The notes under the pieces were generated by a model. That model saw only the letters and a list, made by a program, of their open reading frames with translations, was not told where the DNA came from and did no database searches. From UBA7985 sp002690455 (GTDB lineage: Bacteria > Pseudomonadota > Alphaproteobacteria > UBA7985), in NCBI GenBank assembly GCA_965662775.1, contig CBFIIW010000009.1, positions 1 to 64,000 on the forward strand: DNA of 64,000 nucleotides, given 5' to 3'. Of this stretch, positions 7,388-16,380 are shown piece by piece. The translations under genes and the position numbers were made by a program. The first letter of the stretch is position 1, and every line of letters starts with the position of its first letter.

Positions 7388-8569
7388 ATGCCAGACACCA
7401 CGCCATCAAAGCCAACTCAAAAGGTTCCGCGTCCAAAGTTGCCACCCTCGCCGCAGCGCAACGGACAGATTCTCGCGCGCGGGGTGCAGGTCGCGGCTGC
7501 GGTCGTGGCGACCAGTGGCGAAAAGTACGTCTGGGCTGACTGTGTGTTGGCTGCGTTGTCTGGGCTGTCCGCGCTCCGGCCACGTCCCCATCGTCTGCCG
7601 CTGCATCGGTTTCGCCGCGGCTATGACCGTCTTGGGTGGGCCCTGGGCCGCACAAAGGCACACCCGCGGATGCTCGATCTGCTGATACCAGGGGCCAGAG
7701 CGCCCCTCCGGGCACGGCGCTACAGCCCGCACCAGGGCGGTATTCGGGGAAGGCTGGTTTACTTCCACGGCGGAGGCTTCGTTATTGGTAGCATCGCCAG
7801 CCACGATCATTTTTGCCGATTCATCTGCGAGGCGTGTGGGGTTGAAATCATTTCGGTCGACTACAGTCTTGCCCCCGAGCATCCGTTTCCTGCGGGGGTT
7901 GAGGATGCGATTGCCAGCCTGGAAGCCGCCGCCGCCGCCGCCGATGGCGTCACCGTCACCGCTGCTGAAGACACTCATGGCCAAGCACCGCAAACTTCCT
8001 CAGCCTTGGGTCTCAGGGCCGTTCCCCTTTGGTCGTCGTCGGCGGTGGCAACAGCGCCGCTGGTGGTGGGGGGAGATAGTGCTGGTGGCAACCTTGCCCT
8101 TATCGCGGCTCAACAAGCAAGCGCCGGGACGGTGCAGGGGCTCTGGCTGGTTTACCCGACTGTAGGTGGCAGTGCGGAGATGCTTGCAGACCTTGATCGA
8201 CTGCCCGATAGTTTCGGACTACCAAAGGAAACTGCCGCGTGGTTCTTAGAAACCTACGCCCCGGACCCGACGATGCGCGAAGCGCCGTGGATGCAGCCAG
8301 GAATAGCATTGGACTGCGCCTGCTTGCCCCCGACTTATTTGGGGCTGGTCGAGCGTGATTTGTTGTTTGAAGGCGGGATGGCTTTTGCCCGGCGCCTGCA
8401 GGCATTGGAGGTTGAGCACCGGGCTGATGTCTTTCCCCGGATCCCGCATGCATTCATTCACATGATTGGTGTCAGCCCTGCGTCCCACGCTGCGGCCTGC
8501 GGTCTGGGGCAGGGGTTGGACTGGATTTTGGATCGTGCAGGGCTGTCAGAAACCGAAGTCAAAGTCTGA
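7388..8569 (+). CDS. Alpha/beta hydrolase, hormone-sensitive-lipase-like esterase (family IV)
   Basis: The oxyanion-hole motif YFHGGGFVIGS and the nucleophile elbow GGDSAGGN define an HSL-type esterase; the C-terminal DLLFEGGMAFARRLQ (acid) and IPHAFIHM (histidine) complete the triad. The length of 393 residues exceeds the usual 310-320. About 70 N-terminal residues precede the domain. A further insertion of roughly 45 residues, beginning with an alanine run encoded by GCC repeats near 7924-7940, separates the PEHPFPAGVEDA strand from the nucleophile elbow. The start follows AAGG. Its 3' end overlaps the convergent RTX gene by 24 bases. It probably hydrolyses short-chain esters; location is uncertain because no clear signal peptide is seen. 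Confidence 0.85.
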   Translation: MPDTTPSKPTQKVPRPKLPPSPQRNGQILARGVQVAAAVVATSGEKYVWADCVLAALSGLSALRPRPHRLPLHRFRRGYDRLGWALGRTKAHPRMLDLLIPGARAPLRARRYSPHQGGIRGRLVYFHGGGFVIGSIASHDHFCRFICEACGVEIISVDYSLAPEHPFPAGVEDAIASLEAAAAAADGVTVTAAEDTHGQAPQTSSALGLRAVPLWSSSAVATAPLVVGGDSAGGNLALIAAQQASAGTVQGLWLVYPTVGGSAEMLADLDRLPDSFGLPKETAAWFLETYAPDPTMREAPWMQPGIALDCACLPPTYLGLVERDLLFEGGMAFARRLQALEVEHRADVFPRIPHAFIHMIGVSPASHAAACGLGQGLDWILDRAGLSETEVKV

Positions 8570-10018
8570 GGCGACAACACTGGCGGGCGTATAAGTGCCG
8601 TAGGTACTGGAGAAAACAAAGCCCCCGTTGTCAACCCCAGCGCTGAAGTCGCCATCGTGAGCGTACAGGAGCTGGCCGGTATCCGTAACGAAGGCGTAGC
8701 CACCGCTGGTAAAAATCCCGCTGCGATCACCGACATTTACTGCGTTCACGCCGAGATTGGCGCTGTTATCAGCAATGATGTTGTCGATGGCCAGACCAGG
8801 CAACCCTGCAACCGAAACCAGTGCCGAAGGTGATGTACCATTTGGAACACCGGCTGTATTGTCGATAGCAATGGTATCGATACCCGTTTCAAAGTCCCAA
8901 ATACTTGCACGATCGACACCGTAACGGCCCACCATTCGCACGGTATCTGCCGCACCATCATTCTGACCGAGGACGATATCATCGACCCCCGGTCCACCAT
9001 CAACAGTGTCCGCGCCAGCACCGGCATCGATGTAGTCGTCACCTTGATTGCCATCGATGAAATCGTCTTCTGACGTCCCGTTAAGGACATCCGCGCCAGC
9101 CGCGCCCGTCAAATTCACCGCAACAACATCAGTAACCGTGACGGACACGGTCTGGTTTGCCACGCCGCCATTGCCGTCAGTAACTTCAAGATCGACAACA
9201 TAAACGTTATCACCTGCCACACCACCAGCGACCAGGTCGGTGGGATTCTCAAAATCAGGTGGATTAACAAAAGTGAGTGCGCCAGTTCCAGCATTGATCG
9301 AAAATGATGCTGCATCCTTGCCGGCAAGGATTGCGAAGTTGAGCGCGTCACCGTCGGCGTCGGTCGCCGTCGCGGTGTAGACGGTGGCAGTGTCGTTTTC
9401 CAGAAAGTTTGCGGCCGCACCCGACGTGAACACGGGAGCGCTGTTCGTGGCAGCTGCAACGGGCTGATCGGCTGTCATCAGCATGCTCAGCATGACCAGC
9501 CCGCCAGTAGGCAGCATAGCGCTCGCACCACTGGCCGCACTGGCGTTTGTGTCGGTAACTAAAGTGTCGGTTGTTGCCTGCGCCAACTCATAGGTTTCAA
9601 GTTCAACCTGAGACGTGAGGCGTAGCGCCGTTCCATCCAATATGGCGCTGATATCTTCAGAACTGGCATCGGCAACCAACTCGGTCAGCATCTGCATACG
9701 AACGGCACCCCGCACGGGGAGAGTGTCGAGGGTCGACTGAGCCAACTCGTCTATAATCATCAACAAGCCGTCGTCGAGGATCAAGTACTGCTCAGGTGTG
9801 AGGCTGAGGTTCCTACCGTCCTCTAGGCTAAAGATGACAACACCGTTTGCACTCAGTTCATAGTGCTCAGGGCGCAGCATCGTTCTCACGCTCGTTGCGG
9901 CATCATCCGCCCGAGCGATAACGGACCAACCGCCACCCCCCAGAGAAAGGGCTGCAACGGTGGACAACGCTGTGATGGGCTTTTGTTTTCGATGAGGATT
10001 TGCTTGGGGAACGATCAT
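8546..10018 (-). CDS. Large exported protein with a cadherin-like domain and RTX-type calcium repeats
   Basis: The protein has 490 residues. After a basic N-terminus (HRKQKP) comes a hydrophobic stretch ending near ARADDA that may act as a signal peptide. Residues of about 45-160 are an acidic region without a recognised family. From about 195 a cadherin-like repeat is visible (PVFTSGAAANFLEND, ATATDADGDAL, DGNGGVANQTVSVTV). Around 310-350 there are RTX nonapeptide-like repeats (GAAGADVLNG, DDFIDGNQGDDYIDAG, GADTVDGGPG). The extreme C-terminus SDFDFGF has acidic and aromatic residues, like many type I secretion substrates. It may be a substrate of the operon at 32-37 kb, but an N-terminal signal would argue for Sec export instead. 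It is calcium-binding by inference. Confidence 0.75.
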   Translation of the reverse strand: MIVPQANPHRKQKPITALSTVAALSLGGGGWSVIARADDAATSVRTMLRPEHYELSANGVVIFSLEDGRNLSLTPEQYLILDDGLLMIIDELAQSTLDTLPVRGAVRMQMLTELVADASSEDISAILDGTALRLTSQVELETYELAQATTDTLVTDTNASAASGASAMLPTGGLVMLSMLMTADQPVAAATNSAPVFTSGAAANFLENDTATVYTATATDADGDALNFAILAGKDAASFSINAGTGALTFVNPPDFENPTDLVAGGVAGDNVYVVDLEVTDGNGGVANQTVSVTVTDVVAVNLTGAAGADVLNGTSEDDFIDGNQGDDYIDAGAGADTVDGGPGVDDIVLGQNDGAADTVRMVGRYGVDRASIWDFETGIDTIAIDNTAGVPNGTSPSALVSVAGLPGLAIDNIIADNSANLGVNAVNVGDRSGIFTSGGYAFVTDTGQLLYAHDGDFSAGVDNGGFVFSSTYGTYTPASVVASDFDFGF

Positions 10019-10185
10019 CTCTAATTTTGGCTCGGCTAAGGGTCAATTTTTAACATTATACGACTTTTGCTAAGGGAATGAAACTAGCAATAGTGCTTGC
10101 CGTAAAACTGATCCTGAAGCGCTGAAGCGCTGAACCGTTTATTTTCAGAGAGATTGCGCCCGGCGGCCGCAGGGCGTCCTTGGCT

Positions 10186-10659
10186 CTACCAATCTATGAA
10201 GGTTGCAAATTCGGCGAGCATAATGCGCCACCAGTCGAAACTGTCCTTGAAGTTGTCTTCAGACACACCGAAGGCAAGATTGATGTCCATCCTTAGAAAC
10301 GGATCACCTTCTTCATCCAGGTCCACATCGGCCCAGCGAAGATTTCGATTAAATTCATTGACCCGCTCCATTGACATGCCGTCGGGTAGGTCAAAGGCTG
10401 AAACTAACTGAACACTGGCGCAATTACGGTTATCTTGGCAGCTGTAAAAAATCATGTTCCAATTTAGTGAATCCAGGCGGCCAGAGATCTTGGGATCGCC
10501 AATCTCGTTGCTTTCAAGCTTTGCTTGGTAGCCTTCTTGCTGAATGAGTCCAACAATGGAAAAAGGGTCTGATGCATCAATCATTTGCGACGAGGCAGAA
10601 TAACCAAACCCCCATGACAAGATGCTGATTAATCCCGCAGTAAAAACAGAAAGCTTCAT
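10186..10659 (-). CDS. YbjN domain-containing exported protein
   Basis: This 157-residue protein starts MKLSVFTAGLISILSWGFGYSASS, a signal peptide. It continues with the YbjN pattern: IVGLIQQEGYQAKLESNEIGDPKISG, then FYSCQDNRNCASVQLVSAF and RVNEFNRNLRWADVDLDEEGDPFLRMDI. YbjN proteins have a type III secretion chaperone-like fold; in enterobacteria the family is linked to stress and surface phenotypes, and the molecular role is unclear. Two cysteines (in SCQDNRNC) are spaced as in other exported YbjN proteins. A GGGGGA ribosome site lies about 6 bases before the ATG. Confidence 0.8.
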   Translation of the reverse strand: MKLSVFTAGLISILSWGFGYSASSQMIDASDPFSIVGLIQQEGYQAKLESNEIGDPKISGRLDSLNWNMIFYSCQDNRNCASVQLVSAFDLPDGMSMERVNEFNRNLRWADVDLDEEGDPFLRMDINLAFGVSEDNFKDSFDWWRIMLAEFATFIDW

Positions 10660-11084
10660 TTCAATTATCCCCCAACACCAACATCTCGTCGTATACAGTA
10701 CACCGCTCTAGGTTGGATTTTCAAGTCAGCAACAATTCAGGACAAAGTCAGGGCGACGTTTGATGACCGCAATCTTTCGGACTGCTGCACTCATCTTGAT
10801 CTGGCGCGTCACGACAGGCTGCGGAAGGCTGAGTTTGCGGATGCGCAGGCGGTGATGACCAGTCGTTTGATGTCCGGACACAGGTCTGTGAAATCGTCGC
10901 CGCCGACGACATTCGGTCGCGCAGCGCGTTCCCTCCAACCGAATTGAAGCCAATGCCATAGTCTCTAGGCTATGGCGGGGGCTGATGGAGCCCAAATAGC
11001 TATGGTGAGAGTGGACCCTGATACGGACTTCACGCACCGCGGTGAGCCTCACGCGCCATTGATGCTTCATAAAAGGAGAAGAGG
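10660..11084. other. Gene-free stretch upstream of YbjN and 3' of tRNA-Asn
   Basis: About 425 bases with no convincing gene. A reading frame on the minus strand runs through the tRNA (its N-terminus is the translated tRNA) and shows no family similarity. I see no clear repeat or hairpin with a T-run. Confidence 0.5.
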
Positions 11085-11160
11085 TGGCTCCCTGAACTGG
11101 ACTCGAACCAGTGACCCGCTGATTAACAGTCAGCTGCTCTACCAACTGAGCTATCAGGGA
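11085..11160 (-). tRNA. tRNA-Asn (anticodon GTT)
   Basis: On the minus strand the 76-base gene begins TCCCTGATAGCTCAGTTGG and ends GTTCGAGTCCAGTTCAGGGA plus GCCA. The acceptor stem TCCCTGA pairs with TCAGGGA. The anticodon loop CTGTTAAT carries GTT within the stem CTGAC/ATCAG region. The T-loop GTTCGAGTC is canonical and CCA is encoded. Confidence 0.97.
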
Positions 11161-11433
11161 ACGCTAAGGCCGTGACATAACCCCACCAGCATCGGCTGGC
11201 AAGCCCCGATTGCACGGCCTTCGTGACCGCGCTTATGAGCCGCTTGCATGGCTTGGGCCGACACACGGAGTTCCACTCCGGGGATGGAGCCGGCGAAGCC
11301 TGAAGCTGCAGCAATGCGTCAGCGACTGTTAGAGCCCCGGCATGCTGACTGATAGCGCCATCCGCGCATTCATGTTATGCGAACCCCCGGAGGTGGTGCC
11401 ACCTCGCAGAAAAGGTTTTGTAGGCAGAGTTCC

Positions 11434-12510
11434 ATGTCACACTCTTGGTCGAATATTGTGGCCGTTTTCGGCCTCCTTATGGTCCCCCGCGCGCGGGCTG
11501 TCGCCGGTTTAGCCATACTGATAACGCTTACAGGCTGCGATGCGGTGCAGGAGAGTTTCGGACTCGATCGCGGCATCGCCTCAGAGGTGGTGTCGACGTC
11601 GACACTGCCGGTTTTTGACCCCGCAAACCCGGTCAGCGCCTTTCCCGCGAACACACTCGACCCAAGCGGCGATGTCGCCCGCTATTCACTGGGCAGCGTC
11701 TATATCCTCAATGGACAAACCGTGACCCCGCGAGAGGATTTGAGCTACCTTCGAGAAGGCATAGCGACTATTGGCTCTGACATGTTCACCGGCACGACAG
11801 CAAGCGAAGAACGCTATAATCCAGGTCTGCTGACTGCCGCTCACCGAACCTTGCCGTTTTCCACCATTGTCAAAGTCACCAACCTTGATACCGGCCGCGC
11901 CACGTTGATGCGGATCAACGATCGAGGGCCGGCAGACTTTACTCAGCTGATCGAAGTCACCCCTGCAGCCGCACGGGTTCTGGGGATCAGTGCGAGCACG
12001 CTGGCGTCAGTCAGTGTCGAAGTGGTTGAAACTGTGACCCGAAACGTCGCAATGGCCACGGGCGGACAGTTGGGTGCAAGCCTGCCCACACCGACAGGAC
12101 CCGTGATCGCCAACCCTGCAGCTGTGATGCAGCCTGCGGTCTCTGCCACCATTACTCCAGGTGTGCCGGTTGATACCGCTCCGCTGGAAGACCCGTTTGC
12201 GGCACCCGTCAGTGGTCCGGTGGCATCCGACGCGCCGGCGGTTCCAGTGTTTAACGCCGCACCCACTGACCCAAGCAGCGCGTCTGGCTTCTACATACAG
12301 GCTGGCGCCTTTGGTCAACGGTCAAACGCCCTGGCAATGCAGCAGCAACTGGCCAACACGGGGAACGTCATGGTGCAACCGACCATCGTAAACGGCAAGC
12401 AGTTGTGGCGGGTCCGGGTGGGCCCCTACGCCACTGATGCTGATGCCCGGGTTGCTCTCGGCTGGGTAATCTCTGCCGGGGCAGCGGATGCCCAGGTCGT
12501 TATCGACTGA
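11434..12510 (+). CDS. RlpA-like lipoprotein with double-psi beta-barrel and SPOR domains
   Basis: A hydrophobic signal AVAGLAILITLTGC ends in a lipobox, so the mature protein should be an outer-membrane lipoprotein. The middle carries the RlpA double-psi beta-barrel: LLTAAHRTLPFSTIVKVTNL and RINDRGP, with the catalytic-type aspartate in NDRGP. A proline/alanine-rich linker follows, then a C-terminal SPOR domain (FYIQAGAFGQRSNALAMQQQL, WRVRVGPYA) that binds denuded glycan at division sites. Proteins of this type are septal lytic transglycosylases. The start is uncertain: ATG 11434 is used; 11377 and 11479 are alternatives in frame. The next gene is the PG carboxypeptidase DacA, as is common in alphaproteobacteria. 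Confidence 0.85.
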   Translation: MSHSWSNIVAVFGLLMVPRARAVAGLAILITLTGCDAVQESFGLDRGIASEVVSTSTLPVFDPANPVSAFPANTLDPSGDVARYSLGSVYILNGQTVTPREDLSYLREGIATIGSDMFTGTTASEERYNPGLLTAAHRTLPFSTIVKVTNLDTGRATLMRINDRGPADFTQLIEVTPAAARVLGISASTLASVSVEVVETVTRNVAMATGGQLGASLPTPTGPVIANPAAVMQPAVSATITPGVPVDTAPLEDPFAAPVSGPVASDAPAVPVFNAAPTDPSSASGFYIQAGAFGQRSNALAMQQQLANTGNVMVQPTIVNGKQLWRVRVGPYATDADARVALGWVISAGAADAQVVID

Positions 12511-12623
12511 GCTGTCGTAAAATGATCCGGCTTTTGTTGATTGCCCCGTGATGAAGCGGTTTGACGCCCCAACCCAGACTCCACGCCACCAACCTGACCC
12601 ACCAGAAAGCAAGACATTAACCC

Positions 12624-13841
12624 ATGAATGAACAGCGCATTCCGCGACGGGTCGGTGCCCCGCCTCGCATCTGTCGTTACAGCCACCCTCACGCCAAAGA
12701 TCGCATAGTGCCGACACTCCTGCTGATGCTCGCGCTGATGTTCGCGGGCCTGACTGCCGCCTTCCCGGCGCAGGCGATCACCGCACTGTCTCGTCAAGTG
12801 GTGGTCATTGACGTCGAGAGCCGAGACGTTCTGTGGCAGAAAAACAGCACGGAGCAGATGACCCCGTCATCGATGACCAAGGTGATGACAGCCTATCTGG
12901 TGTTTAGCGCGCTGAATCGCGGTGAAGTGTCTCTGAGTACTGAGTTCGTCGTCAGTGAACGTGCCGCGCGACGAGGTGGTTCCACGATGCTGCTGCCTGC
13001 CGGACGCAAGGTGACGGTCCATGATTTGCTCCGCGGGTTGATTGTCGCGTCGGGCAACGACGCAGCCATCACCCTCGCCGAAGGCCTCGCAGGCAGCGAA
13101 GAGCGCTTCGCCGTGCTCATGAACCAGACTGCAGCCGCGCTGGGAATGAAAAACACGAACTTCGTCAATGCGAGCGGCTGGCCGGAGCCGGGGCATGTGT
13201 CAACGGCGCTGGACATGACGCAGTTGGGTCTTCGTCTTATCAGTGATCACTGGGGTTACTACGAGTACTTCACCGCCAGCGCGATCACCTATCGCGGTTC
13301 GACGTTTCGCAACCGGAACCCGATATTGGGCAAGCTCGGCGTCGATGGCATCAAGACCGGACGGACCCAGGACGGGGGCTATGGGGTGATGCTGTCCGCT
13401 GCTGCGGATGACGGGCGGCGGGTGCTGGTCGTGCTTAACGGGGCCAAGAATGAAGCCGATCGGAAGATGGATGCTGAAAACCTGATCGACTGGGCGTTGA
13501 CGCATTTCGACAACCATTCGTTGTTCGCGGCGGGGCAGGTGATCGCGTATGCACCGGTCTGGTTGGGGACAACATCTCACATTCCGCTGGTGGCAAAGGT
13601 GGAGGTGCGCATGACCATTCCGGTGCAGGCTTATCGCAGTCTTCGTGCACAACTCAGCTACAATTCGCCGATACCCGCCCCGATTCAACGGGGACAAGAG
13701 GTAGGCTCCCTGATCGTCACTGGACCAGGGATCAAGCCCCACGAAGTGCCGGTTCTTGCTGGTGCAAGTGTTGACTCAGTCGGCCGTTTAGAGCGTGTCT
13801 CAACAGGGATACGTTATATTGTCTTTGGTTTACCGGAGTGA
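12624..13841 (+). CDS. dacA: D-alanyl-D-alanine carboxypeptidase (PBP5/6 type)
   Basis: The three serine-DD-peptidase motifs are present: SMTK at residues 83-86, SGN at 143-145 and KTG at 244-246. This periplasmic enzyme removes the terminal D-Ala from peptidoglycan stem peptides. A beta-rich PBP5 C-terminal domain follows (about residues 290-385). The signal peptide core PTLLLMLALMFAGL begins only near residue 30, so a GTG at 12708 is a plausible alternative start that would give a normal-length signal. The C-terminus shows no obvious amphipathic anchor. It sits between the RlpA-like gene and tmk, whose start lies 10 bases beyond this stop. Confidence 0.93.
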   Translation: MNEQRIPRRVGAPPRICRYSHPHAKDRIVPTLLLMLALMFAGLTAAFPAQAITALSRQVVVIDVESRDVLWQKNSTEQMTPSSMTKVMTAYLVFSALNRGEVSLSTEFVVSERAARRGGSTMLLPAGRKVTVHDLLRGLIVASGNDAAITLAEGLAGSEERFAVLMNQTAAALGMKNTNFVNASGWPEPGHVSTALDMTQLGLRLISDHWGYYEYFTASAITYRGSTFRNRNPILGKLGVDGIKTGRTQDGGYGVMLSAAADDGRRVLVVLNGAKNEADRKMDAENLIDWALTHFDNHSLFAAGQVIAYAPVWLGTTSHIPLVAKVEVRMTIPVQAYRSLRAQLSYNSPIPAPIQRGQEVGSLIVTGPGIKPHEVPVLAGASVDSVGRLERVSTGIRYIVFGLPE

Positions 13842-13851
13842 GCATCGCACC

Positions 13852-14490
13852 TTGCGGGGGAAATTCATCGTCATCGAAGGGCCGGATGGCACCGGTAAGA
13901 CCACGCAGGCAAGGGCGCTGAGCGAAGCCCTGTCTACGGCCGGGTACGTGGTTGAGCATGTTCGCGAGCCCGGAGGCTGCCCTTCGTCTGAGCGGATCCG
14001 CGCGTTGCTGGTCGAGGGCGAACCAGGCGATTTGCTCAACTGGACCGAAGCACTTCTGATGAACGCTGCGCGGCATGAACTGGTAGAGCGGGTGATCCGT
14101 CCGGCGCTGGCAGCAGGGCGGTGGGTGGTCTGCGATCGCTATTACCACTCGACGCTTGCCTACCAAGGGGGTGGGCTTGGCCTTGATACCCAGCGGCTGA
14201 ATGCCTTGATCGAAATGGCTACTGACGGGCTGGAACCCGATCTGCTGCTGGCGTTTTCGCTATCCGCTGAGGATGCTCTCTCGCGTGCGCGGGCGCGGGA
14301 GGATGAAGAAAAGCGCTTTGAAGCCCGCGAAGACAGCTATCACGCGCGTGTCCGGGCGGCTTACACCCAAGTACTGCGGGACGCTTCAACCCGTGGCACA
14401 GTCGTCAATATCGATGCCTCGGGCAGCGTGGATGCTGTTCACCGGCGGGTTCTGGATGCCATTGTCGGGCAGTTCGAGGGCGCGCTCTAA
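13852..14490 (+). CDS. tmk: Thymidylate kinase (dTMP kinase)
   Basis: The P-loop EGPDGTGKTTQA, the DR(Y) motif CDRYYHSTLAYQGGG and the LID-region RARAREDEEKRFE identify dTMP kinase, which makes dTDP from dTMP for DNA synthesis. I place the start at TTG 13852 (reading MRGKFIVIEG), preceded by GGAG at 13835-13838. This gives 212 residues, the family norm; a GTG at 13795 would add 19 unconserved residues inside dacA. The stop overlaps the holB start (TAATG at 14488-14492), so the two are translationally coupled. Confidence 0.92.
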   Translation: MRGKFIVIEGPDGTGKTTQARALSEALSTAGYVVEHVREPGGCPSSERIRALLVEGEPGDLLNWTEALLMNAARHELVERVIRPALAAGRWVVCDRYYHSTLAYQGGGLGLDTQRLNALIEMATDGLEPDLLLAFSLSAEDALSRARAREDEEKRFEAREDSYHARVRAAYTQVLRDASTRGTVVNIDASGSVDAVHRRVLDAIVGQFEGAL

Positions 14491-15527
14491 TGGCTGGCCG
14501 GCTGCAAAGTGGCGCCCTTGAAACCGATTTAGGGCCGTTTCAACCGCGGCGGCTGATCGGGCAGCAGCAAGCCTGGACGCAGATCGCCCGCCTTTATCCG
14601 GGTGGTCACGGACCGGCAGGGGTAATCTTTTACGGCCCTGACGGGGTTGGAAAGCGGACGGCCGCGATGGTGCTTGCTAAAATTCTGCTGAGCGGACAGG
14701 CGCTGACACCAGATGTCGCCGAGGTGTTCGCGCCGGATGATAGGGCCGACAGTATCGGACCTTCTGATGCTTCTGATTCGTCGGGTCACGCTGACCGGGG
14801 TGCCAACGTGACCCGGGTGATCGAACAGGCTGCGCACCCGGACATGCTTTATCTGGACAAGCATGCGGACAAGACGGAATTCACAATCGATGTGGTAAGG
14901 CGAATAGGGCCATTCTTCGCCAAGACGGGCGCCTTTTCCGAACGCCGTATTGTCATCATTGATGGGGCCGAAAGGCTCAACCGCGAAGCCTCAAATGCCC
15001 TGCTCAAGCGGCTTGAAGAGCCCCCGCGCGGGGGTATGTTCATCCTCGTTTCACGATCACTAGGCAGTCTGCTGCCGACCGTGCTGTCGCGCTGCGCCAA
15101 GGTCTCCTTCGCCGCGCTAAGTACGGAAGCCTTTGGCCAATGGTGCGACTTTGCCGGCCAGCCGGAGCTTGCGACATTGGGGGCGGCCGCGGGCTACGCG
15201 CCAGGGCAGGCACTCGGGTTGTCAGACGGTAAAGTGCTGGGCTGGCTGGAACAACTGGCAGCGCTGGAACAGGCTGCCAGCGCTGGAGGCACCGGGCAGC
15301 GTGATAGGCTGGCCGCTTCCCTCGCCGGGGCAATAGGCAAGACCGGTGACCAGAGTTTCCGTAATCCATTCTTGAGAACATTGCGAGCACGCCAGCCGGG
15401 GCCGAACAATACCCGCAACGGTCAGGATCAGCGACTGTATCGCGACGCGCTGGCAGCTTTTGCCAGGATAGATGCGATTAAGGTCAATCCAGAAGATGAG
15501 TGGCGAGAATTGCTGCGCCGTTATTGA
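14490..15527 (+). CDS. holB: DNA polymerase III subunit delta' (clamp loader)
   Basis: This 345-residue AAA+ protein has a Walker A-like FYGPDGVGKRTAA and conserved VRRIGPFFAKTGAFSERRIVIIDGAERLNREASNALLKRLEEPP, the delta-prime signature that ends in the sensor region SRSLGSLLPTVLSRCAKV. It loads the sliding clamp in the replicative polymerase. The zinc-binding cysteines of the gamma/tau subunit are absent, as expected for delta prime. It starts inside the tmk stop, the standard tmk-holB arrangement. An insertion between Walker A and the VRRI block (about residues 75-115) is polar and variable. Confidence 0.92.
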   Translation: MAGRLQSGALETDLGPFQPRRLIGQQQAWTQIARLYPGGHGPAGVIFYGPDGVGKRTAAMVLAKILLSGQALTPDVAEVFAPDDRADSIGPSDASDSSGHADRGANVTRVIEQAAHPDMLYLDKHADKTEFTIDVVRRIGPFFAKTGAFSERRIVIIDGAERLNREASNALLKRLEEPPRGGMFILVSRSLGSLLPTVLSRCAKVSFAALSTEAFGQWCDFAGQPELATLGAAAGYAPGQALGLSDGKVLGWLEQLAALEQAASAGGTGQRDRLAASLAGAIGKTGDQSFRNPFLRTLRARQPGPNNTRNGQDQRLYRDALAAFARIDAIKVNPEDEWRELLRRY

Positions 15528-15663
15528 GGCCACCGACCATGTCTTGCAAGCAGGGTTTGAGCGTGTCCCAAAACGGACAAGTTTCGGTCCCGCGGAGACC
15601 ACAGCGTAGATTTATTGACCGCTCCGTCGTATGACATTGTCCCCACCTGATGGAAGCCAATCA

Positions 15664-16242
15664 ATGCATTTTTCCTTGTACCTTTTGAAGGCCGCTGCCA
15701 AGGCCGGACCGGCTCGTGCGTCGGCTGTCGCAATGATCCTGATGGCGACCTTAGCGCCTCTGGCTCATACGCAGGTGTTCTACCCGCAGGCTGAGCCGGT
15801 GCTCATGGGCCCGATGCCGCAAGGTGCGATGCAGATGCAGGACAATCTCGACATGAGCGTTGAGGTCGAGGCATTCACCACCAACTGGGGGCAGGGCTAC
15901 ACCGGGATCGCGACTGGCACGCGGGCGGATATTGCGCTCAGCCCGGCGCTCATGCTGGGACTGGAAGGGCGGCATATTGACTCAAATCAGGGCGAGGCGT
16001 GGGAATACGGCGCTGGACTGACGATTCAGGGACAGTACGGTGAGCTATACGCAGCGATTAATGGCATCACGGCGTTTGGCGACCTGCCGGACCTTGAGTC
16101 TGGCACGTGGGTTGAAGTTGGTGGTGATTTTGAGGTCGTGCCGAACCTGCGGCTTGGGTTTGAGGCATCGGTGCCTGTCGACAACGCGGTCATTCCGCAT
16201 GAGGCGATTTATGGCACCCGGTCTGGCGGGATTTATCGCTGA
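15664..16242 (+). CDS. Small exported protein, possibly outer-membrane, function unknown
   Basis: I start at ATG 15664 with GGAAG about 8 bases upstream; an ATG at 15631 would add 11 residues. The N-terminus MHFSLYLLKAAAKAG...AVAMILMATLAPLAHTQ resembles a signal peptide cut near residue 35. The rest is rich in alternating polar/hydrophobic beta-type segments (IATGTRADIALSPALMLGLEGR, GAGLTIQGQYGELYAAING, WVEVGGDFEVVPNLRLGFEAS), as in small outer-membrane beta-barrels. I recognise no family. It lies between holB and metG, which are usually adjacent, so it may be a lineage-specific insertion. Confidence 0.65.
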   Translation: MHFSLYLLKAAAKAGPARASAVAMILMATLAPLAHTQVFYPQAEPVLMGPMPQGAMQMQDNLDMSVEVEAFTTNWGQGYTGIATGTRADIALSPALMLGLEGRHIDSNQGEAWEYGAGLTIQGQYGELYAAINGITAFGDLPDLESGTWVEVGGDFEVVPNLRLGFEASVPVDNAVIPHEAIYGTRSGGIYR

Positions 16243-16380
16243 AGACCGCTGGTCGATGCCTTCTGAGGCTCTCCCATGGTGGCAGAGCCAAACTGCGTTG
16301 CTGACTTTGCTTTAGGCATTTCTATCTGGTGAGGGCTACAGTCGGCCGAGTTTCACGTTTCTGCCGGACCAGAGCCCATT

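Noticed and set aside
10726..11145. Minus-strand frame reading through tRNA-Asn
   Set aside because: Its N-terminus is the translated tRNA, a common artefact; no ribosome site or family pattern.
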